Below, one piece after another: positions 35,968 to 45,733 of a DNA stretch of 62,174 bases. The DNA is from an uncultured Burkholderiales bacterium (lineage in GTDB: Bacteria > Pseudomonadota > Gammaproteobacteria > Burkholderiales > Burkholderiaceae_C). The stretch lies in assembly GCA_945952065.1 (NCBI GenBank), contig CAMFGY010000031.1, forward strand, positions 1-62,174. The letters run 5' to 3'. The notes beneath the pieces were generated by a model. That model had not been told where the DNA came from. It did not search any database and saw only the letters and a program-made list of their open reading frames with translations. A program made the position numbers and the translations under genes. The first letter of the stretch is position 1. Every line of letters begins with the position of its first letter.

Positions 35968-36893
35968 CAGCTGCTGGGTTTGGTGTCGTTGGGGCGCTTT
36001 TTGGGCAGCAGTGTTTTGCTGTCCACCATCTCGGGGTGGGCCAGGATCTTGGTTTCACCGGCTTGTTGATGGATCGTCATGAATCGGCTGCTGGTCATCA
36101 AGACCGTGGTAGCGCCGGGCTTGGCTTGCAGCAGCGATGCCGCCACCGGCTTGGGCATCAAGTCTGCGGGCAAAGTGGGCACCAAATTGGACTTGGCTTG
36201 GGTGGCGCTGATGGTGCTTTTGCCCGTTGCCGAGTTCATCAATTTGCTGCTTTGCTGCTCCAGCTTTTGTGCTGCTTTCTCGGCCAACTGCTGGCGCTGC
36301 TCGGGCGGTAGCGCTTGGTAGGCTTCCCACTTGGCCTGGCGGGCATCGGCGTCGATCTTTTTGGCGACTTGAAAGCCAATGCGCGCTTCTTGTCTTTGAG
36401 CGGGGCTCAACCGGGCCCAATCACGCATGCGTTCTTGCATGCGCGCTTGGTCGTCCGGTGCCAAGCTGGCGAAGCGGCTTGCAACTTCCAGCCACTGGCT
36501 TTTGCGCGCGGCATCCAGTTCATTCCAATCGGCCTGCAAGGGCGCCAGAATCTGCCGCTGCGCCGTGCTCAAGGCCGACCAATTGGGGGCAGGCAACAAT
36601 CGTGCAGGGGCTGTCACCGGTGCAGCAGGCACTGTTGAAACCCCTGGGGGCTTGGTGCGCGGCTGCTCAATTGCTGGGGGGCTGCTGGGGGCGGCGAGGG
36701 CTGAAGCGCTGGCCGCCGCTTCGGGCGTTGGGCTTGACTGGGGCTCTTGTTGGCACCAGGCGTTTGTCACAAGGACCAGGCCCAGGCCGGCGAGCAGGTG
36801 GCTGCGCCCAGCTGGACGCTGAGGAGGGGGTAAATCGTTCAGTCGCAGGACATCTTCCCTGGCAGGGGCGAACAAGCCTTCACTCTTGCTCAT
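35967..36893 (-). CDS. DUF3106 protein
   Basis: The 308-residue product has a hydrophobic stretch at about 33-48 (LLAGLGLVLVTNAW) that probably exports or anchors it, then a Pro/Ala/Ser-rich linker. The DUF3106 region at about 105-200 shows a repeated pattern LxxxQRxxLxPLxxxWxxLxxxRKxxWL and further LSPxQRxE units, which resemble Spy/CpxP-like helical repeats. Its function is not established. The ATG at 36893 overlaps the upstream DUF3619 gene by 14 bases. Its place behind an ECF sigma factor suggests envelope stress. Confidence 0.82.
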   Translation of the reverse strand: MSKSEGLFAPAREDVLRLNDLPPPQRPAGRSHLLAGLGLVLVTNAWCQQEPQSSPTPEAAASASALAAPSSPPAIEQPRTKPPGVSTVPAAPVTAPARLLPAPNWSALSTAQRQILAPLQADWNELDAARKSQWLEVASRFASLAPDDQARMQERMRDWARLSPAQRQEARIGFQVAKKIDADARQAKWEAYQALPPEQRQQLAEKAAQKLEQQSSKLMNSATGKSTISATQAKSNLVPTLPADLMPKPVAASLLQAKPGATTVLMTSSRFMTIHQQAGETKILAHPEMVDSKTLLPKKRPNDTKPSS

Positions 36894-37341
36894 CACTGAG
36901 GTATTCCTTGAATCCAGGGTCGCTGTACGCCGCAGGCGGCAATTTGTCTGAAAGCAGGCCGGTGTCCAGTTCGGCGGCGGCCAGCACTTGCTGATACCAA
37001 TGGCTTTGTTGAATCAGCCACATACCCAACACCAGGAGCAGCAGAGGAATCACGGTGCTGAGCTTTTGCCAGCGGGGTGTTGAACTTTGCCCCAGAGCCA
37101 AGGATGGGCCCGAGCTCACGACGGCCGTGCTTGGTGCGCCTTGCACTTGTGCGGTGCGCGCACTGCGAGCCTTGAGCAGCGCTTGTTCGCGGGCGAAGCG
37201 AAGCCGCTCTGAAACACCTTCGGGCAGGGAATCGCTCTGTTCACTCAAGCTCGCAGCCACGCGCAGGCCAAACCGGGTCGCCTGGGTGTTCAGGCGGGTT
37301 TGTGCGTCCTGCGCAAACGGCGCTTTGTATGACTCATTCAT
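36880..37341 (-). CDS. DUF3619 protein, putative anti-sigma factor
   Basis: This 153-residue protein has a soluble charged N-terminal half and one membrane segment at about 96-112 (TVIPLLLLVLGMWLI), followed by a short tail. DUF3619 proteins commonly follow an ECF sigma gene in Burkholderiales, so an anti-sigma role is likely by position and topology, but no anti-sigma motif is visible. The ATG at 37341 overlaps the sigma factor stop as ATGA, which would give matched production of the pair. An upstream frame to 37425 would lie inside the sigma gene. Confidence 0.83.
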   Translation of the reverse strand: MNESYKAPFAQDAQTRLNTQATRFGLRVAASLSEQSDSLPEGVSERLRFAREQALLKARSARTAQVQGAPSTAVVSSGPSLALGQSSTPRWQKLSTVIPLLLLVLGMWLIQQSHWYQQVLAAAELDTGLLSDKLPPAAYSDPGFKEYLSDEQE

Positions 37342-37904
37342 AGCGTGATCCCCTTGGATTTCAGTGATTTTGCCAATGTGTGCGTGGCCCGAGAGCAGTG
37401 TGTTTTCACACTGCCTTCGGAGCAACCCATGACAATTGCCGTCTCGGCGACGTCCATCTCCTCCCAGTAACGCAGCAGGAAGGCTTCGCGTTGACGCGCA
37501 GGCAATTCGGCAACTTCTGATTCGATGACCTGCAATATCTGTGCCCGGGATACCTCATCGGCAGCGCTGAGCGCGCCTAAAGCCCCGTCTTGGTTTTCGA
37601 GCAGTTCCAGGAGGTCGAAGTCGCCATCGGGGTCGTTGGACTCAAAGTCCGACATGTTTTGCATGACGGAGCCGCGGACCTTTTTGCGCCGGAACCAGTC
37701 CATGGTGGCGTTGGAAAGGATGCGTTGAAACAACAGCGGCAATTCCGCGGCGGGGCGGTCGAAATATTTTTCCGCCAGCTTGATCATGGCGTCTTGCACG
37801 ATGTCGAGTGCCGCATCGTCATCGCGGACCATATAGGCGGTGCGCTTGAAGGCCCGTCGGTCGACCGTGCGTAGAAAATCGTTGAGTTCTTTGTCGGTGG
37901 CCAA
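37338..37904 (-). CDS. ECF (RpoE-like) RNA polymerase sigma factor
   Basis: This 188-residue sigma-70-family factor has region 2 with AAYMVRDDDAALDIVQDAMIKLAEKY-like helices (near 22-48) and DWFRRKK near 69. A short acidic linker follows, and region 4 shows LPARQREAFLLRYWEEMDVAETAIVMGCSEGSVKTH. The start is TTG at 37904: no ATG or GTG is in frame nearby and MATDKEL is the usual family N-terminus. No Shine-Dalgarno precedes it, so translation initiation is probably weak. It heads an operon of five overlapping genes ending at dgkA. Confidence 0.92.
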   Translation of the reverse strand: MATDKELNDFLRTVDRRAFKRTAYMVRDDDAALDIVQDAMIKLAEKYFDRPAAELPLLFQRILSNATMDWFRRKKVRGSVMQNMSDFESNDPDGDFDLLELLENQDGALGALSAADEVSRAQILQVIESEVAELPARQREAFLLRYWEEMDVAETAIVMGCSEGSVKTHCSRATHTLAKSLKSKGITL

Positions 37905-38159
37905 GGAGGGTGCGGGGCAAGCCCGATGCAGGCAAAACAGCGCGAATTATCGCATTTCGAGAGAGTTCTCTGATAGGCATGTGCAAATGCTTGCAAACTC
38001 CGGTGCATAATGTTGCTTCGCACAATGAACATCTGGTCTCAGTTTGGCAGCCCGACCGGGGCACCATCTCTTTGATCGCGCAGGTTCCGAGTCCACCTCA
38101 CAAGGGTGCGAGTAGGAGCACCAATGGTTTTTCGTTAGAGAAATTCACAAAGGTTCGAA
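37905..38159. promoter_or_regulatory. Divergent region, sigma factor / ilvB, with four-codon ORF
   Basis: This 255-bp gap contains promoters for both directions, though none stands out. Just before ilvB, AGGAG (38114-38118) is followed five bases later by ATG GTT TTT CGT TAG (38124-38138), a four-codon frame with a better ribosome binding site than ilvB itself. The frame ends 21 bases before the ilvB start. It may tune ilvB translation or be chance. Confidence 0.35.
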
Positions 38160-39950
38160 ATGGACATGTCTAGCGCGGAAGTCAAGCGTGCCCACGCGGC
38201 ACAGCCTCATTCCCAAAATTCTTCATCTTCCTCTGAGCTGAACGGCTCCGAGATTCTGGTTCGTTGTCTGCAGGCCGAAGGGGTTCAGTTCCTTTGGGGC
38301 TATCCAGGCGGCGCAGTGCTCTACATCTACGACGCACTGTATAAACAAGATTCCATCCAGCACGTGTTGGTGCGCCACGAACAAGCGGCGGTGCACGCAG
38401 CGGACGGCTATGCCCGCGCCACCGGCGATGTGGGCGTGGCGCTGGTGACCTCGGGTCCAGGTGTGACGAATGCCATCACCGGCATTGCGACGGCCTATAT
38501 GGACTCCATCCCCATGGTGATCGTGACCGGCCAGGTGCCGACGCCCGCGATTGGCCTGGATGCCTTCCAGGAATGTGACACCGTCGGCATCACCCGTCCC
38601 ATCGTCAAGCACAACTTCTTGGTGAAGGATGTGCGCGATCTGGCGATGACGATGAAAAAGGCCTTCCACATCGCCCGCACCGGTCGGCCCGGCCCCGTGG
38701 TGGTGGACATCCCCAAAGATGTCTCCATGGCCAAGTTGGGCGGAGCTTTCGAATACCCGCGCCATGTGGAGATGCGCTCCTACAACCCGGCGCGCAAGGG
38801 GCATTCGGGGCAGATCCGCAAGGCGGTGCAACTGCTGCTGCAGGCCAAACGTCCCTACATCTACTCCGGTGGCGGCGTCATTTTGGGCGAAGCCTCGGCC
38901 GAGTTGCGTGAATTGGCCAATTTGCTGGGCTACCCCTGCACCAATACCTTGATGGGCTTGGGTGCGATTGCCGCCAGCGACCCCAAGTTCCTGGGCATGT
39001 TGGGCATGCACGGCACTTACGAGGCCAATATGACCATGCAGCACTGCGATGTGTTGCTGGCAGTGGGCGCGCGATTTGATGACCGTGTGATTGGCAATCC
39101 CAAGCACTTTGCGCAGGTTGAGCGCAAGATCATCCATGTGGACATCGACCCCTCGTCGATTTCCAAGCGGGTGCGCGTGGACATTCCTATCGTCGGTGAT
39201 GTCAAAGACGTGCTGCAGGAATTGATCTTCCAAATCAAGGAGGCGCAAGCCAAGCCTGATTCGGCCTCGATCAACGCCTGGTGGAGCCAGATCAATGAAT
39301 GGCGTCGCCGTGAATGCTTGGCCTACAAGACCTCCAGCGAGGTCATCAAGCCGCAGATGGTGGTCGAGACCTTGTGGAACCTGACCAAGGATCGCGATGC
39401 CTACATCACCTCCGATGTGGGTCAGCATCAGATGTGGGCGGCGCAGTTCTACCGCTTTGAAGAGCCGCGCCGCTGGATCAACTCCGGCGGGCTGGGCACC
39501 ATGGGCGTGGGCCTGCCTTATGCCATGGGCATCAAGCTGGCCAAGCCGGAGTCGGATGTGTTTTGCATCACCGGCGAAGGCTCTATCCAGATGTGCATTC
39601 AGGAGTTGTCCACCTGCTTGCAGTACCAGACGCCAGTCAAGATCATCTCCTTGAACAACCGCTATCTGGGCATGGTGCGGCAGTGGCAAGAGTTGGACTA
39701 CGGCAAGCGTTACTCGCACAGCTATATGGAGGCCTTGCCTGATTTCGTCCGGCTGGCCGAAGCCTATGGTCATGTGGGCTTGTTGGTGGAGAAGCCCGGC
39801 GATGTCGAAGGCGCTTTGAAAGAAGCGATTCGCTTGAAGGACCGCACGGTCTTTCTCGACATTCGCACCGATCCGACCGAGAACGTCTGGCCCATGGTCC
39901 AGGCGGGCAAGGGTATTTCGGAAATGCGTCTGGGGTCTGAGGACCTGTGA
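38160..39950 (+). CDS. ilvB: Acetolactate synthase large subunit
   Basis: This 596-residue thiamine-diphosphate enzyme catalyses the first common step of valine, leucine and isoleucine synthesis. The cofactor-activating Glu is in VRHEQAAVHAADGYARA, the SGPGVTNAITG block follows, an FAD-type middle domain covers about 210-360, and the diphosphate motif is TGEGSIQMCIQELSTCLQYQ with a later NN. The first 28 residues are a Ser-rich tail absent from many homologues. The ATG at 38160 has AAAGG six bases upstream. ilvN and ilvC follow on the same strand. Confidence 0.96.
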   Translation: MDMSSAEVKRAHAAQPHSQNSSSSSELNGSEILVRCLQAEGVQFLWGYPGGAVLYIYDALYKQDSIQHVLVRHEQAAVHAADGYARATGDVGVALVTSGPGVTNAITGIATAYMDSIPMVIVTGQVPTPAIGLDAFQECDTVGITRPIVKHNFLVKDVRDLAMTMKKAFHIARTGRPGPVVVDIPKDVSMAKLGGAFEYPRHVEMRSYNPARKGHSGQIRKAVQLLLQAKRPYIYSGGGVILGEASAELRELANLLGYPCTNTLMGLGAIAASDPKFLGMLGMHGTYEANMTMQHCDVLLAVGARFDDRVIGNPKHFAQVERKIIHVDIDPSSISKRVRVDIPIVGDVKDVLQELIFQIKEAQAKPDSASINAWWSQINEWRRRECLAYKTSSEVIKPQMVVETLWNLTKDRDAYITSDVGQHQMWAAQFYRFEEPRRWINSGGLGTMGVGLPYAMGIKLAKPESDVFCITGEGSIQMCIQELSTCLQYQTPVKIISLNNRYLGMVRQWQELDYGKRYSHSYMEALPDFVRLAEAYGHVGLLVEKPGDVEGALKEAIRLKDRTVFLDIRTDPTENVWPMVQAGKGISEMRLGSEDL

Positions 39951-40119
39951 GGCCCTGAAGTCAGGCCTGTTGCCCGTGCGTTACCGCGCCGGGTGATGGG
40001 CTTGGCGGATCTGCCTTATTCAGCCTTGACCGAAGCCCAGACATCCCTCCCATCGAATAGCGTGGCCAAGAGTCGTCGGTTACCGCCGCCGGCTTGAAGA
40101 GCGCGAAGGACGAGACCCC

Positions 40120-40611
40120 ATGAAGCACATCATTGCATTGCTGATCGAGAACGAGCCGGGCGCGCTGTCGCGCGTGGTGGCGCTGTTCTCAGCCCGTGGC
40201 TACAACATTGAGAGCCTGACCGTGGCGCCGACCGAGGACTCCTCGCTCTCGCGCATGACCATCGTCACCACCGGCTCGGATGAGGTGATTGAGCAAATCA
40301 CCAAACACCTGAACCGTTTGATCGAAGTGGTCAAGGTGGTGGACCTGACCGAAGGCAATTACACCGAGCGGGAACTCATGCTCATCAAGGTGCGAGCCGT
40401 CGGTAAGGAGCGCGAAGAAATGAAGCGCACCTCCGACATCTTCCGTGGTCGCATCATCGATGTGACCGAGAAGACTTACACCATCGAGTTGACCGGCGAC
40501 TCCTCCAAGCTGGATGCCTTTATTGATGCGATTGACCGAACTTCGATTCTCGAAACGGTACGCACGGGCAGCAGCGGCATTGGTCGCGGTGAGCGCATTT
40601 TGCGCGCCTGA
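40120..40611 (+). CDS. ilvN: Acetolactate synthase small (regulatory) subunit
   Basis: This 163-residue regulatory subunit gives valine feedback control to acetolactate synthase. An N-terminal ACT domain shows LLIENEPGALSRVVALFSARGYNIESLTV, and the C-terminal dimer domain begins near residue 80 (ELMLIKVRA). GAAGGACGAG precedes the ATG. It is 169 bases downstream of ilvB, a longer gap than usual, containing a weak AGGCC/GGCCT hairpin right at the ilvB stop. Confidence 0.96.
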   Translation: MKHIIALLIENEPGALSRVVALFSARGYNIESLTVAPTEDSSLSRMTIVTTGSDEVIEQITKHLNRLIEVVKVVDLTEGNYTERELMLIKVRAVGKEREEMKRTSDIFRGRIIDVTEKTYTIELTGDSSKLDAFIDAIDRTSILETVRTGSSGIGRGERILRA

Positions 40612-40617
40612 TGAATC

Positions 40618-40690
40618 ACCCCCGAAGCGCTTCGCGCTCCCCCTCGAGGGGGCGAGCTCAGTGGCCCGGCAAGGCCGGTACCACGGGCTC
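40618..40690. repeat. GC-rich palindromic intergenic element
   Basis: Between ilvN and ilvC lies GAAGCGCTTC (40624-40633, palindromic), then CCCCCTCGAGGGGG (40639-40652, palindromic), then GGCCCGGCAAGGCCGG. I recall very similar CCCCCTC-GAGGGGG-type elements scattered between genes in Comamonadaceae-like genomes, so this is probably one copy of a dispersed repeat; the window holds only this one. It may attenuate transcription within the ilv operon. Confidence 0.6.
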
Positions 40691-40715
40691 CGCTTGGATT
40701 GACCGTGGTGCGTGA

Positions 40716-41783
<1,068 letters not shown>

Positions 41784-41801
41784 TCAAAGGCCTCTGCTTC
41801 T

Positions 41802-41835
41802 AAAGCCGCCCAGCCCGCCGCTGTGCGGCTTTTTT
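41802..41835 (+). terminator. Intrinsic terminator after ilvC
   Basis: AAAGCCGC (41802-41809) pairs with GCGGCTTT (41825-41832) around a 15-base loop and runs into six T's. It separates the ilv genes from pssA. Confidence 0.85.
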
Positions 41836-41864
41836 CATATCCGCCTGTTGTATCCTCCCGCCCC

Positions 41865-42713
41865 ATGAGTGATTCCAAAAACAAGACCCGTCCGGAGCTG
41901 TTGGACGACGAAGAAGACGGCGTGCTGGAAGTGCCTCGGCCGCGTCGCAAGGGCATTTATGTGTTGCCCAATGCGATCACCTTGGCGGCGCTGTTCTCTG
42001 GGTTTTATGCCATTGTGATGGCCATGAATGGCCGTTTCGAGGTGGCGTGCATTGCGATTTTCTGCGCCGCTGTGTTGGACAGTTTGGATGGCCGGGTGGC
42101 GCGCATGACCAATGCGCAAAGCGCTTTTGGCGAGCAGATGGACAGCCTGTCCGATATGGTCAGCTTTGGTGCGGCACCCGCTTTGATCGTCTACATCTGG
42201 GCCTTCAAAGACATGGGCAAATTGGGTTGGATTCCGTCCTTCGTCTATATCTCGGGCGCCGCGCTTCGCTTGGCTCGCTTCAACGTCAATATCGGCGTGG
42301 TCGACAAGCGCTTCTTTCAGGGCTTGCCCAGCCCTGCTGCCGCCGCCGTGGTGATCGGCATGATCTGGGCTTTTGATGACGCAGGTTATGCCCATGTCAC
42401 CCAGATCCCTTGGGTGGTGTGGACGGCGTTTGGCCTGACCTTGTTTGCTGGCTTGTCGATGGTGACGAATGCGCCGTTTTACAGCTTCAAAGTATTTGGC
42501 GCGCGCAAGACCGTGCCCTTTGTGGTCTTGGTTGCGATCGCCTTGGCCATTGTGTTGATCAGTCAGAATCCACCACTCGGTTTGTTCGCGATTTTTTGTG
42601 CCTATGGACTGTCGGGTTATGTCATTTATTTTTGGCGCAAGGCCAAAGGCCGACCCGTCAGCATGATTGCCACCTCGACCGATGAGCCCGATGAAAAGGG
42701 CTTGCACCAATGA
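41865..42713 (+). CDS. pssA: Phosphatidylserine synthase
   Basis: This 282-residue inner-membrane enzyme makes phosphatidylserine from CDP-diacylglycerol and serine, the precursor of phosphatidylethanolamine. The CDP-alcohol phosphotransferase motif is DSLDGRVARMTNAQSAFGEQMDSLSD at about 71-96 (DGxxAR, then GxxxDxxxD). Several membrane segments follow. The start at 41865 begins MSDSKNKTRPE. The leuA leader promoter overlaps its 3' end. Confidence 0.93.
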   Translation: MSDSKNKTRPELLDDEEDGVLEVPRPRRKGIYVLPNAITLAALFSGFYAIVMAMNGRFEVACIAIFCAAVLDSLDGRVARMTNAQSAFGEQMDSLSDMVSFGAAPALIVYIWAFKDMGKLGWIPSFVYISGAALRLARFNVNIGVVDKRFFQGLPSPAAAAVVIGMIWAFDDAGYAHVTQIPWVVWTAFGLTLFAGLSMVTNAPFYSFKVFGARKTVPFVVLVAIALAIVLISQNPPLGLFAIFCAYGLSGYVIYFWRKAKGRPVSMIATSTDEPDEKGLHQ

Positions 42714-42733
42714 GTTTGTGTGCCTTGGCATGC

Positions 42734-42739
42734 TATATT
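42734..42739 (+). promoter_or_regulatory. Putative -10 box of leuL-leuA
   Basis: TATATT lies just past the pssA stop. Transcription would begin about seven bases later, at or next to the A of the leader peptide ATG at 42746. No good -35 box is at the usual spacing (TGAGTT at 42712-42717 is the closest). Confidence 0.45.
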
Positions 42740-42745
42740 GAGCCC

Positions 42746-42805
42746 ATGACGTTCCAAGCTGCATCCGCGCTGTTGCTACTAGCCATCGAGCCACGGGCCC
42801 GCTGA
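42746..42805 (+). CDS. leuL: leuA leader peptide
   Basis: A 19-residue frame reads MTFQAASALLLLAIEPRAR. Four consecutive Leu codons (CTG TTG CTA CTA) at 42770-42781 are the classic signature of a leucine attenuator, in which ribosome stalling on scarce leucyl-tRNA blocks terminator formation. The frame ends 30 bases before a strong intrinsic terminator in front of leuA. No convincing ribosome binding site precedes it. If the -10 at 42734 is right, the peptide would be translated from a leaderless end. Confidence 0.75.
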   Translation: MTFQAASALLLLAIEPRAR

Positions 42806-42835
42806 TCGCACACGTCAAAAGATTTCTGCATCGAA

Positions 42836-42867
42836 GGCCCGCCGAGCAAAGCTCCGCGGGCTTTTTT
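42836..42867 (+). terminator. leuA attenuator terminator
   Basis: GCCCGC (42837-42842) pairs with GCGGGC (42856-42861), with an inner GAGC/GCTC stem across a C-C mismatch and an AAA loop, followed by six T's. CGGGCC at 42794-42799, inside the leader peptide gene, is complementary to GGCCCG at 42836-42841 and can form the competing antiterminator. The leuA start is 32 bases downstream. Confidence 0.8.
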
Positions 42868-42898
42868 GTTTTTCAACCTGGCCTTTTTGGAGATTCCC

Positions 42899-44440
42899 AT
42901 GGCTGATCAGTTGATCATCTTCGACACCACCTTGCGTGACGGCGAGCAGTCGCCCGGCGCTTCGATGACGAAGGACGAAAAGCTGCGCATTGCGCGCCAG
43001 CTGGAGCGACTGCGCGTGGACGTCATTGAGGCCGGTTTCGCAGCCTCCAGCAATGGTGACTTTGAGGCCGTCAAAGCGATTGCTGACGCGGTGCGCGAGA
43101 GCACGATTTGCTCATTGGCGCGCGCCAATGATCGCGATATTGCGCGTGCGGCTGAGGCACTCAAAGGCGCGGCACGTTCGCGCATCCACACCTTTATTGC
43201 GACCAGCGAGTTGCACATGGAGAAGAAGCTTCGCATGACGCGCGAGCAGGTCTTGGAGCAGGCGACTCAGGCCGTGCGTTTTGCACGCAACTTGACCGAT
43301 GACATCGAGTTTTCGCCCGAAGATGGCTACCGCTCTGACCCCGAGTTTCTGGCGCGCGTGATCGAAGCGGTGATCAAAGAGGGCGCTCGCACCATCAATA
43401 TCCCCGACACCGTGGGTTATGCCATCCCTGAGCTGTATGGCAATTTCATTCGCTCACTGCGCGAGCGTGTACCCAATTCCGACCAAGCCATTTGGTCCGT
43501 GCATTGCCACAACGACCTGGGCATGGCCGTGGCGAACTCATTGGCGGGTGTGCAAATCGGCGGTGCGCGGCAGATTGAATGCACCATCAATGGCTTGGGC
43601 GAGCGCGCCGGCAATTGCTCGCTCGAAGAGGTGGTGATGGCCGTCAAGACGCGGCGCGATTACTTCGGCCTGGATGTCAATATTGACGCCACCCAAATCC
43701 TGCCGGCTTCGCGCTTGGTCTCGCAAACCACCGGTTTCGTGGTGCAGCCGAACAAGGCCGTGGTCGGTGCCAATGCCTTTGCCCATGCCTCCGGCATTCA
43801 TCAGGACGGCGTCTTGAAGGCGCGCGACACCTACGAAATCATGCGCGCCGAAGATGTGGGTTGGAGCGCCAACAAAATCGTGCTGGGCAAGCTCAGCGGC
43901 CGCAACGCCTTCAAGCAGCGCCTGCAAGAGTTGGGCATTGAGCTGGATTCGGAAGCCGAGGTCAATGCCGCCTTTGTTCGGTTCAAGGATCTGGCGGATC
44001 GCAAGAATGAAATCTTCGACGAAGACATCATTGCCTTGGTGATGGATGAGTCGGTCACTGCTGAGCAAGAACATTACCGGCTGGTGGCCATGTCTCAGCA
44101 TTCGGAAATGGGGGAACGGCCCCATGCCAGCGTGGTTTTTGCTGCAGGCGGCGTGGAACACCGGACTGAGAGCGATGGCAATGGTCCCGTGGACGCCGTT
44201 CTAAGAGCCATTGAATCAGCCGTGCAAAGTGGCGCGGAGATGCTGCTTTATTCCGTCAATGCCATCACCGGCGGCAGCACAGAATCGCAAGGCGAGGTCA
44301 CGGTTCGTTTGCAGCAGGCGGGCCGGGTGGTCAACGGCGTCGGGGCCGATCCCGATATTGTGGTGGCCTCGGCCAAGGCATATTTGAGCGCCTTGAACAA
44401 GCTGCAAAGCAAGATGGAGCGGGTGGCAGCGCAAGGCTGA
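42899..44440 (+). CDS. leuA: 2-Isopropylmalate synthase
   Basis: This 513-residue enzyme condenses acetyl-CoA with 2-oxoisovalerate, committing carbon to leucine. The catalytic TIM barrel begins [13 protein letters not shown], metal and substrate residues appear in [15 protein letters not shown] and [14 protein letters not shown], and a C-terminal allosteric domain (from about 390) gives leucine feedback. GGAGA lies six bases before the ATG at 42899. Control by attenuation is supported by the upstream leader peptide and terminator. Confidence 0.97.
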   Translation: MADQLIIFDTTLRDGEQSPGASMTKDEKLRIARQLERLRVDVIEAGFAASSNGDFEAVKAIADAVRESTICSLARANDRDIARAAEALKGAARSRIHTFIATSELHMEKKLRMTREQVLEQATQAVRFARNLTDDIEFSPEDGYRSDPEFLARVIEAVIKEGARTINIPDTVGYAIPELYGNFIRSLRERVPNSDQAIWSVHCHNDLGMAVANSLAGVQIGGARQIECTINGLGERAGNCSLEEVVMAVKTRRDYFGLDVNIDATQILPASRLVSQTTGFVVQPNKAVVGANAFAHASGIHQDGVLKARDTYEIMRAEDVGWSANKIVLGKLSGRNAFKQRLQELGIELDSEAEVNAAFVRFKDLADRKNEIFDEDIIALVMDESVTAEQEHYRLVAMSQHSEMGERPHASVVFAAGGVEHRTESDGNGPVDAVLRAIESAVQSGAEMLLYSVNAITGGSTESQGEVTVRLQQAGRVVNGVGADPDIVVASAKAYLSALNKLQSKMERVAAQG

Positions 44441-44456
44441 TGGGGTGCGAAGCCTG

Positions 44457-44484
44457 GCCCTGCGCCTTTTTGCGAGCGCAGGGC
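44457..44484 (+). other. Strong hairpin after leuA
   Basis: GCCCTGCGC (44457-44465) pairs perfectly with GCGCAGGGC (44476-44484) around a ten-base loop, 17 bases past the leuA stop. No T run follows, so it may end the transcript with help of Rho or protect the 3' end. The rest of the 179-bp gap to pbpG holds a possible promoter, TTGCTA (44567) and TACACT (44590) 17 bases apart. Confidence 0.5.
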
Positions 44485-44619
44485 AGGAGCGAACTGCAGC
44501 CGGATATATCGGATGGCAAAACTGATTCGAAGTTCAGCTTGAAGAGCCGCATCTAAGCATTTGATCTTGCTAGTATTTTTCACATCACCTACACTGTGAC
44601 TGAGTAGCTGGGGCTTGGA

Positions 44620-45687
44620 TTGAAGACTTTTTCATCACTTTTGACATCGATGGCTGTGGGCGTAGCACTGGTGCTGCTGGGCTCGGCAGCTGCTGTGCAG
44701 CAAGCAGCTGCGGCAACGCCCAGCAAGCCGGGCAAGTCAGCCAAGGTCAGCGCAGCCAAAGCGACGCCGGCCAAAGCCGTTCGTAATGCAAAGCCGGCCG
44801 CGCGATCCACCCGTAAGTCCGTGGTGTTGGCGGCTTCGGCTGGGGCTGCTGGTGCGGCCGTGGTGGCCGCCAAGCCGACTTTTGGTCAACTCTATGGTCT
44901 GCACGAGGAGAAAGACCCGCTGGACTTGAAGTCCAGTGTTGCGTTGGTCGTCGACCAAGACACCAATGAAGTGTTGTTTGCCAAGAATCCGCAAGCGGTG
45001 TTGCCGATTGCGTCCATTACCAAGCTGATGACGGCCTTGGTGGTGGTGGAGGCCAACCAGTCATTGGACGAAAAGCTGACCATCACCGAAGAAGACATTG
45101 ACTCGGAAAAAGGCACGCGCTCGCGCCTGACTGTGGGCACCACGCTGACGCGCGGCGAAATGCTGCATTTGGCCTTGATGTCCTCGGAGAACCGCGCCGC
45201 CAACGCTTTGGGTCGCCACTATCCTGGCGGCTTGGAGGCCTTTGTGCCGGCCATGAATCGCAAGGCCCAGGCCTTGGGCATGCATGACACCCACTATGTG
45301 GAGCCGACCGGCCTGTCGAGCCGCAATCAGTCCAGCGCCAAAGATTTGGCGGCGCTGGTGAAGGTGGCCCATGGGTTCCCGCTGCTGCGTGAGTTGTCGA
45401 CTTCGCGGGAGTATCAAGTGGCTCTGGGTCGCCGCCAAGTGGCGTTTCATAGCACCAATGGCTTGTTGAGCAGCCCCTCTTGGGATATTGGTTTGCAAAA
45501 GACCGGCTTCATCAATGAGGCGGGCCGCTGCCTGGTGATGCAAGCGCGCTTGGCGGGTCGCAAACTCATCATGGTCTTCCTGGATTCCACCGGCAAGTAC
45601 TCGCGAATTGGCGATGCAGAGCGGATTCGCAAATGGATCAGCAGCAATCCCTCGGCCTTGGCTCAGCCCATGAAAGTCTCCAGCTGA
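44620..45687 (+). CDS. pbpG: D-alanyl-D-alanine endopeptidase (PBP7 type)
   Basis: This 355-residue periplasmic peptidase of the S11 family cuts peptidoglycan cross-links. The active-site motifs are SITK at 132-135, SEN at 189-191 and KTG at 294-296. A signal peptide MKTFSSLLTSMAVGVALVLLG... ends near AAAA at about 32, and an Ala/Lys-rich linker spans 33-85, unusually long for the family. The start is TTG at 44620, chosen because it gives the charged signal-peptide head; an ATG at 44650 would remove it. It stands alone ahead of a strong terminator. Confidence 0.9.
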   Translation: MKTFSSLLTSMAVGVALVLLGSAAAVQQAAAATPSKPGKSAKVSAAKATPAKAVRNAKPAARSTRKSVVLAASAGAAGAAVVAAKPTFGQLYGLHEEKDPLDLKSSVALVVDQDTNEVLFAKNPQAVLPIASITKLMTALVVVEANQSLDEKLTITEEDIDSEKGTRSRLTVGTTLTRGEMLHLALMSSENRAANALGRHYPGGLEAFVPAMNRKAQALGMHDTHYVEPTGLSSRNQSSAKDLAALVKVAHGFPLLRELSTSREYQVALGRRQVAFHSTNGLLSSPSWDIGLQKTGFINEAGRCLVMQARLAGRKLIMVFLDSTGKYSRIGDAERIRKWISSNPSALAQPMKVSS

Positions 45688-45733
45688 GATGGGGGAGCGG
45701 GGGCGGCGGGTGAAGGATGCTGCGCCAATAGAA

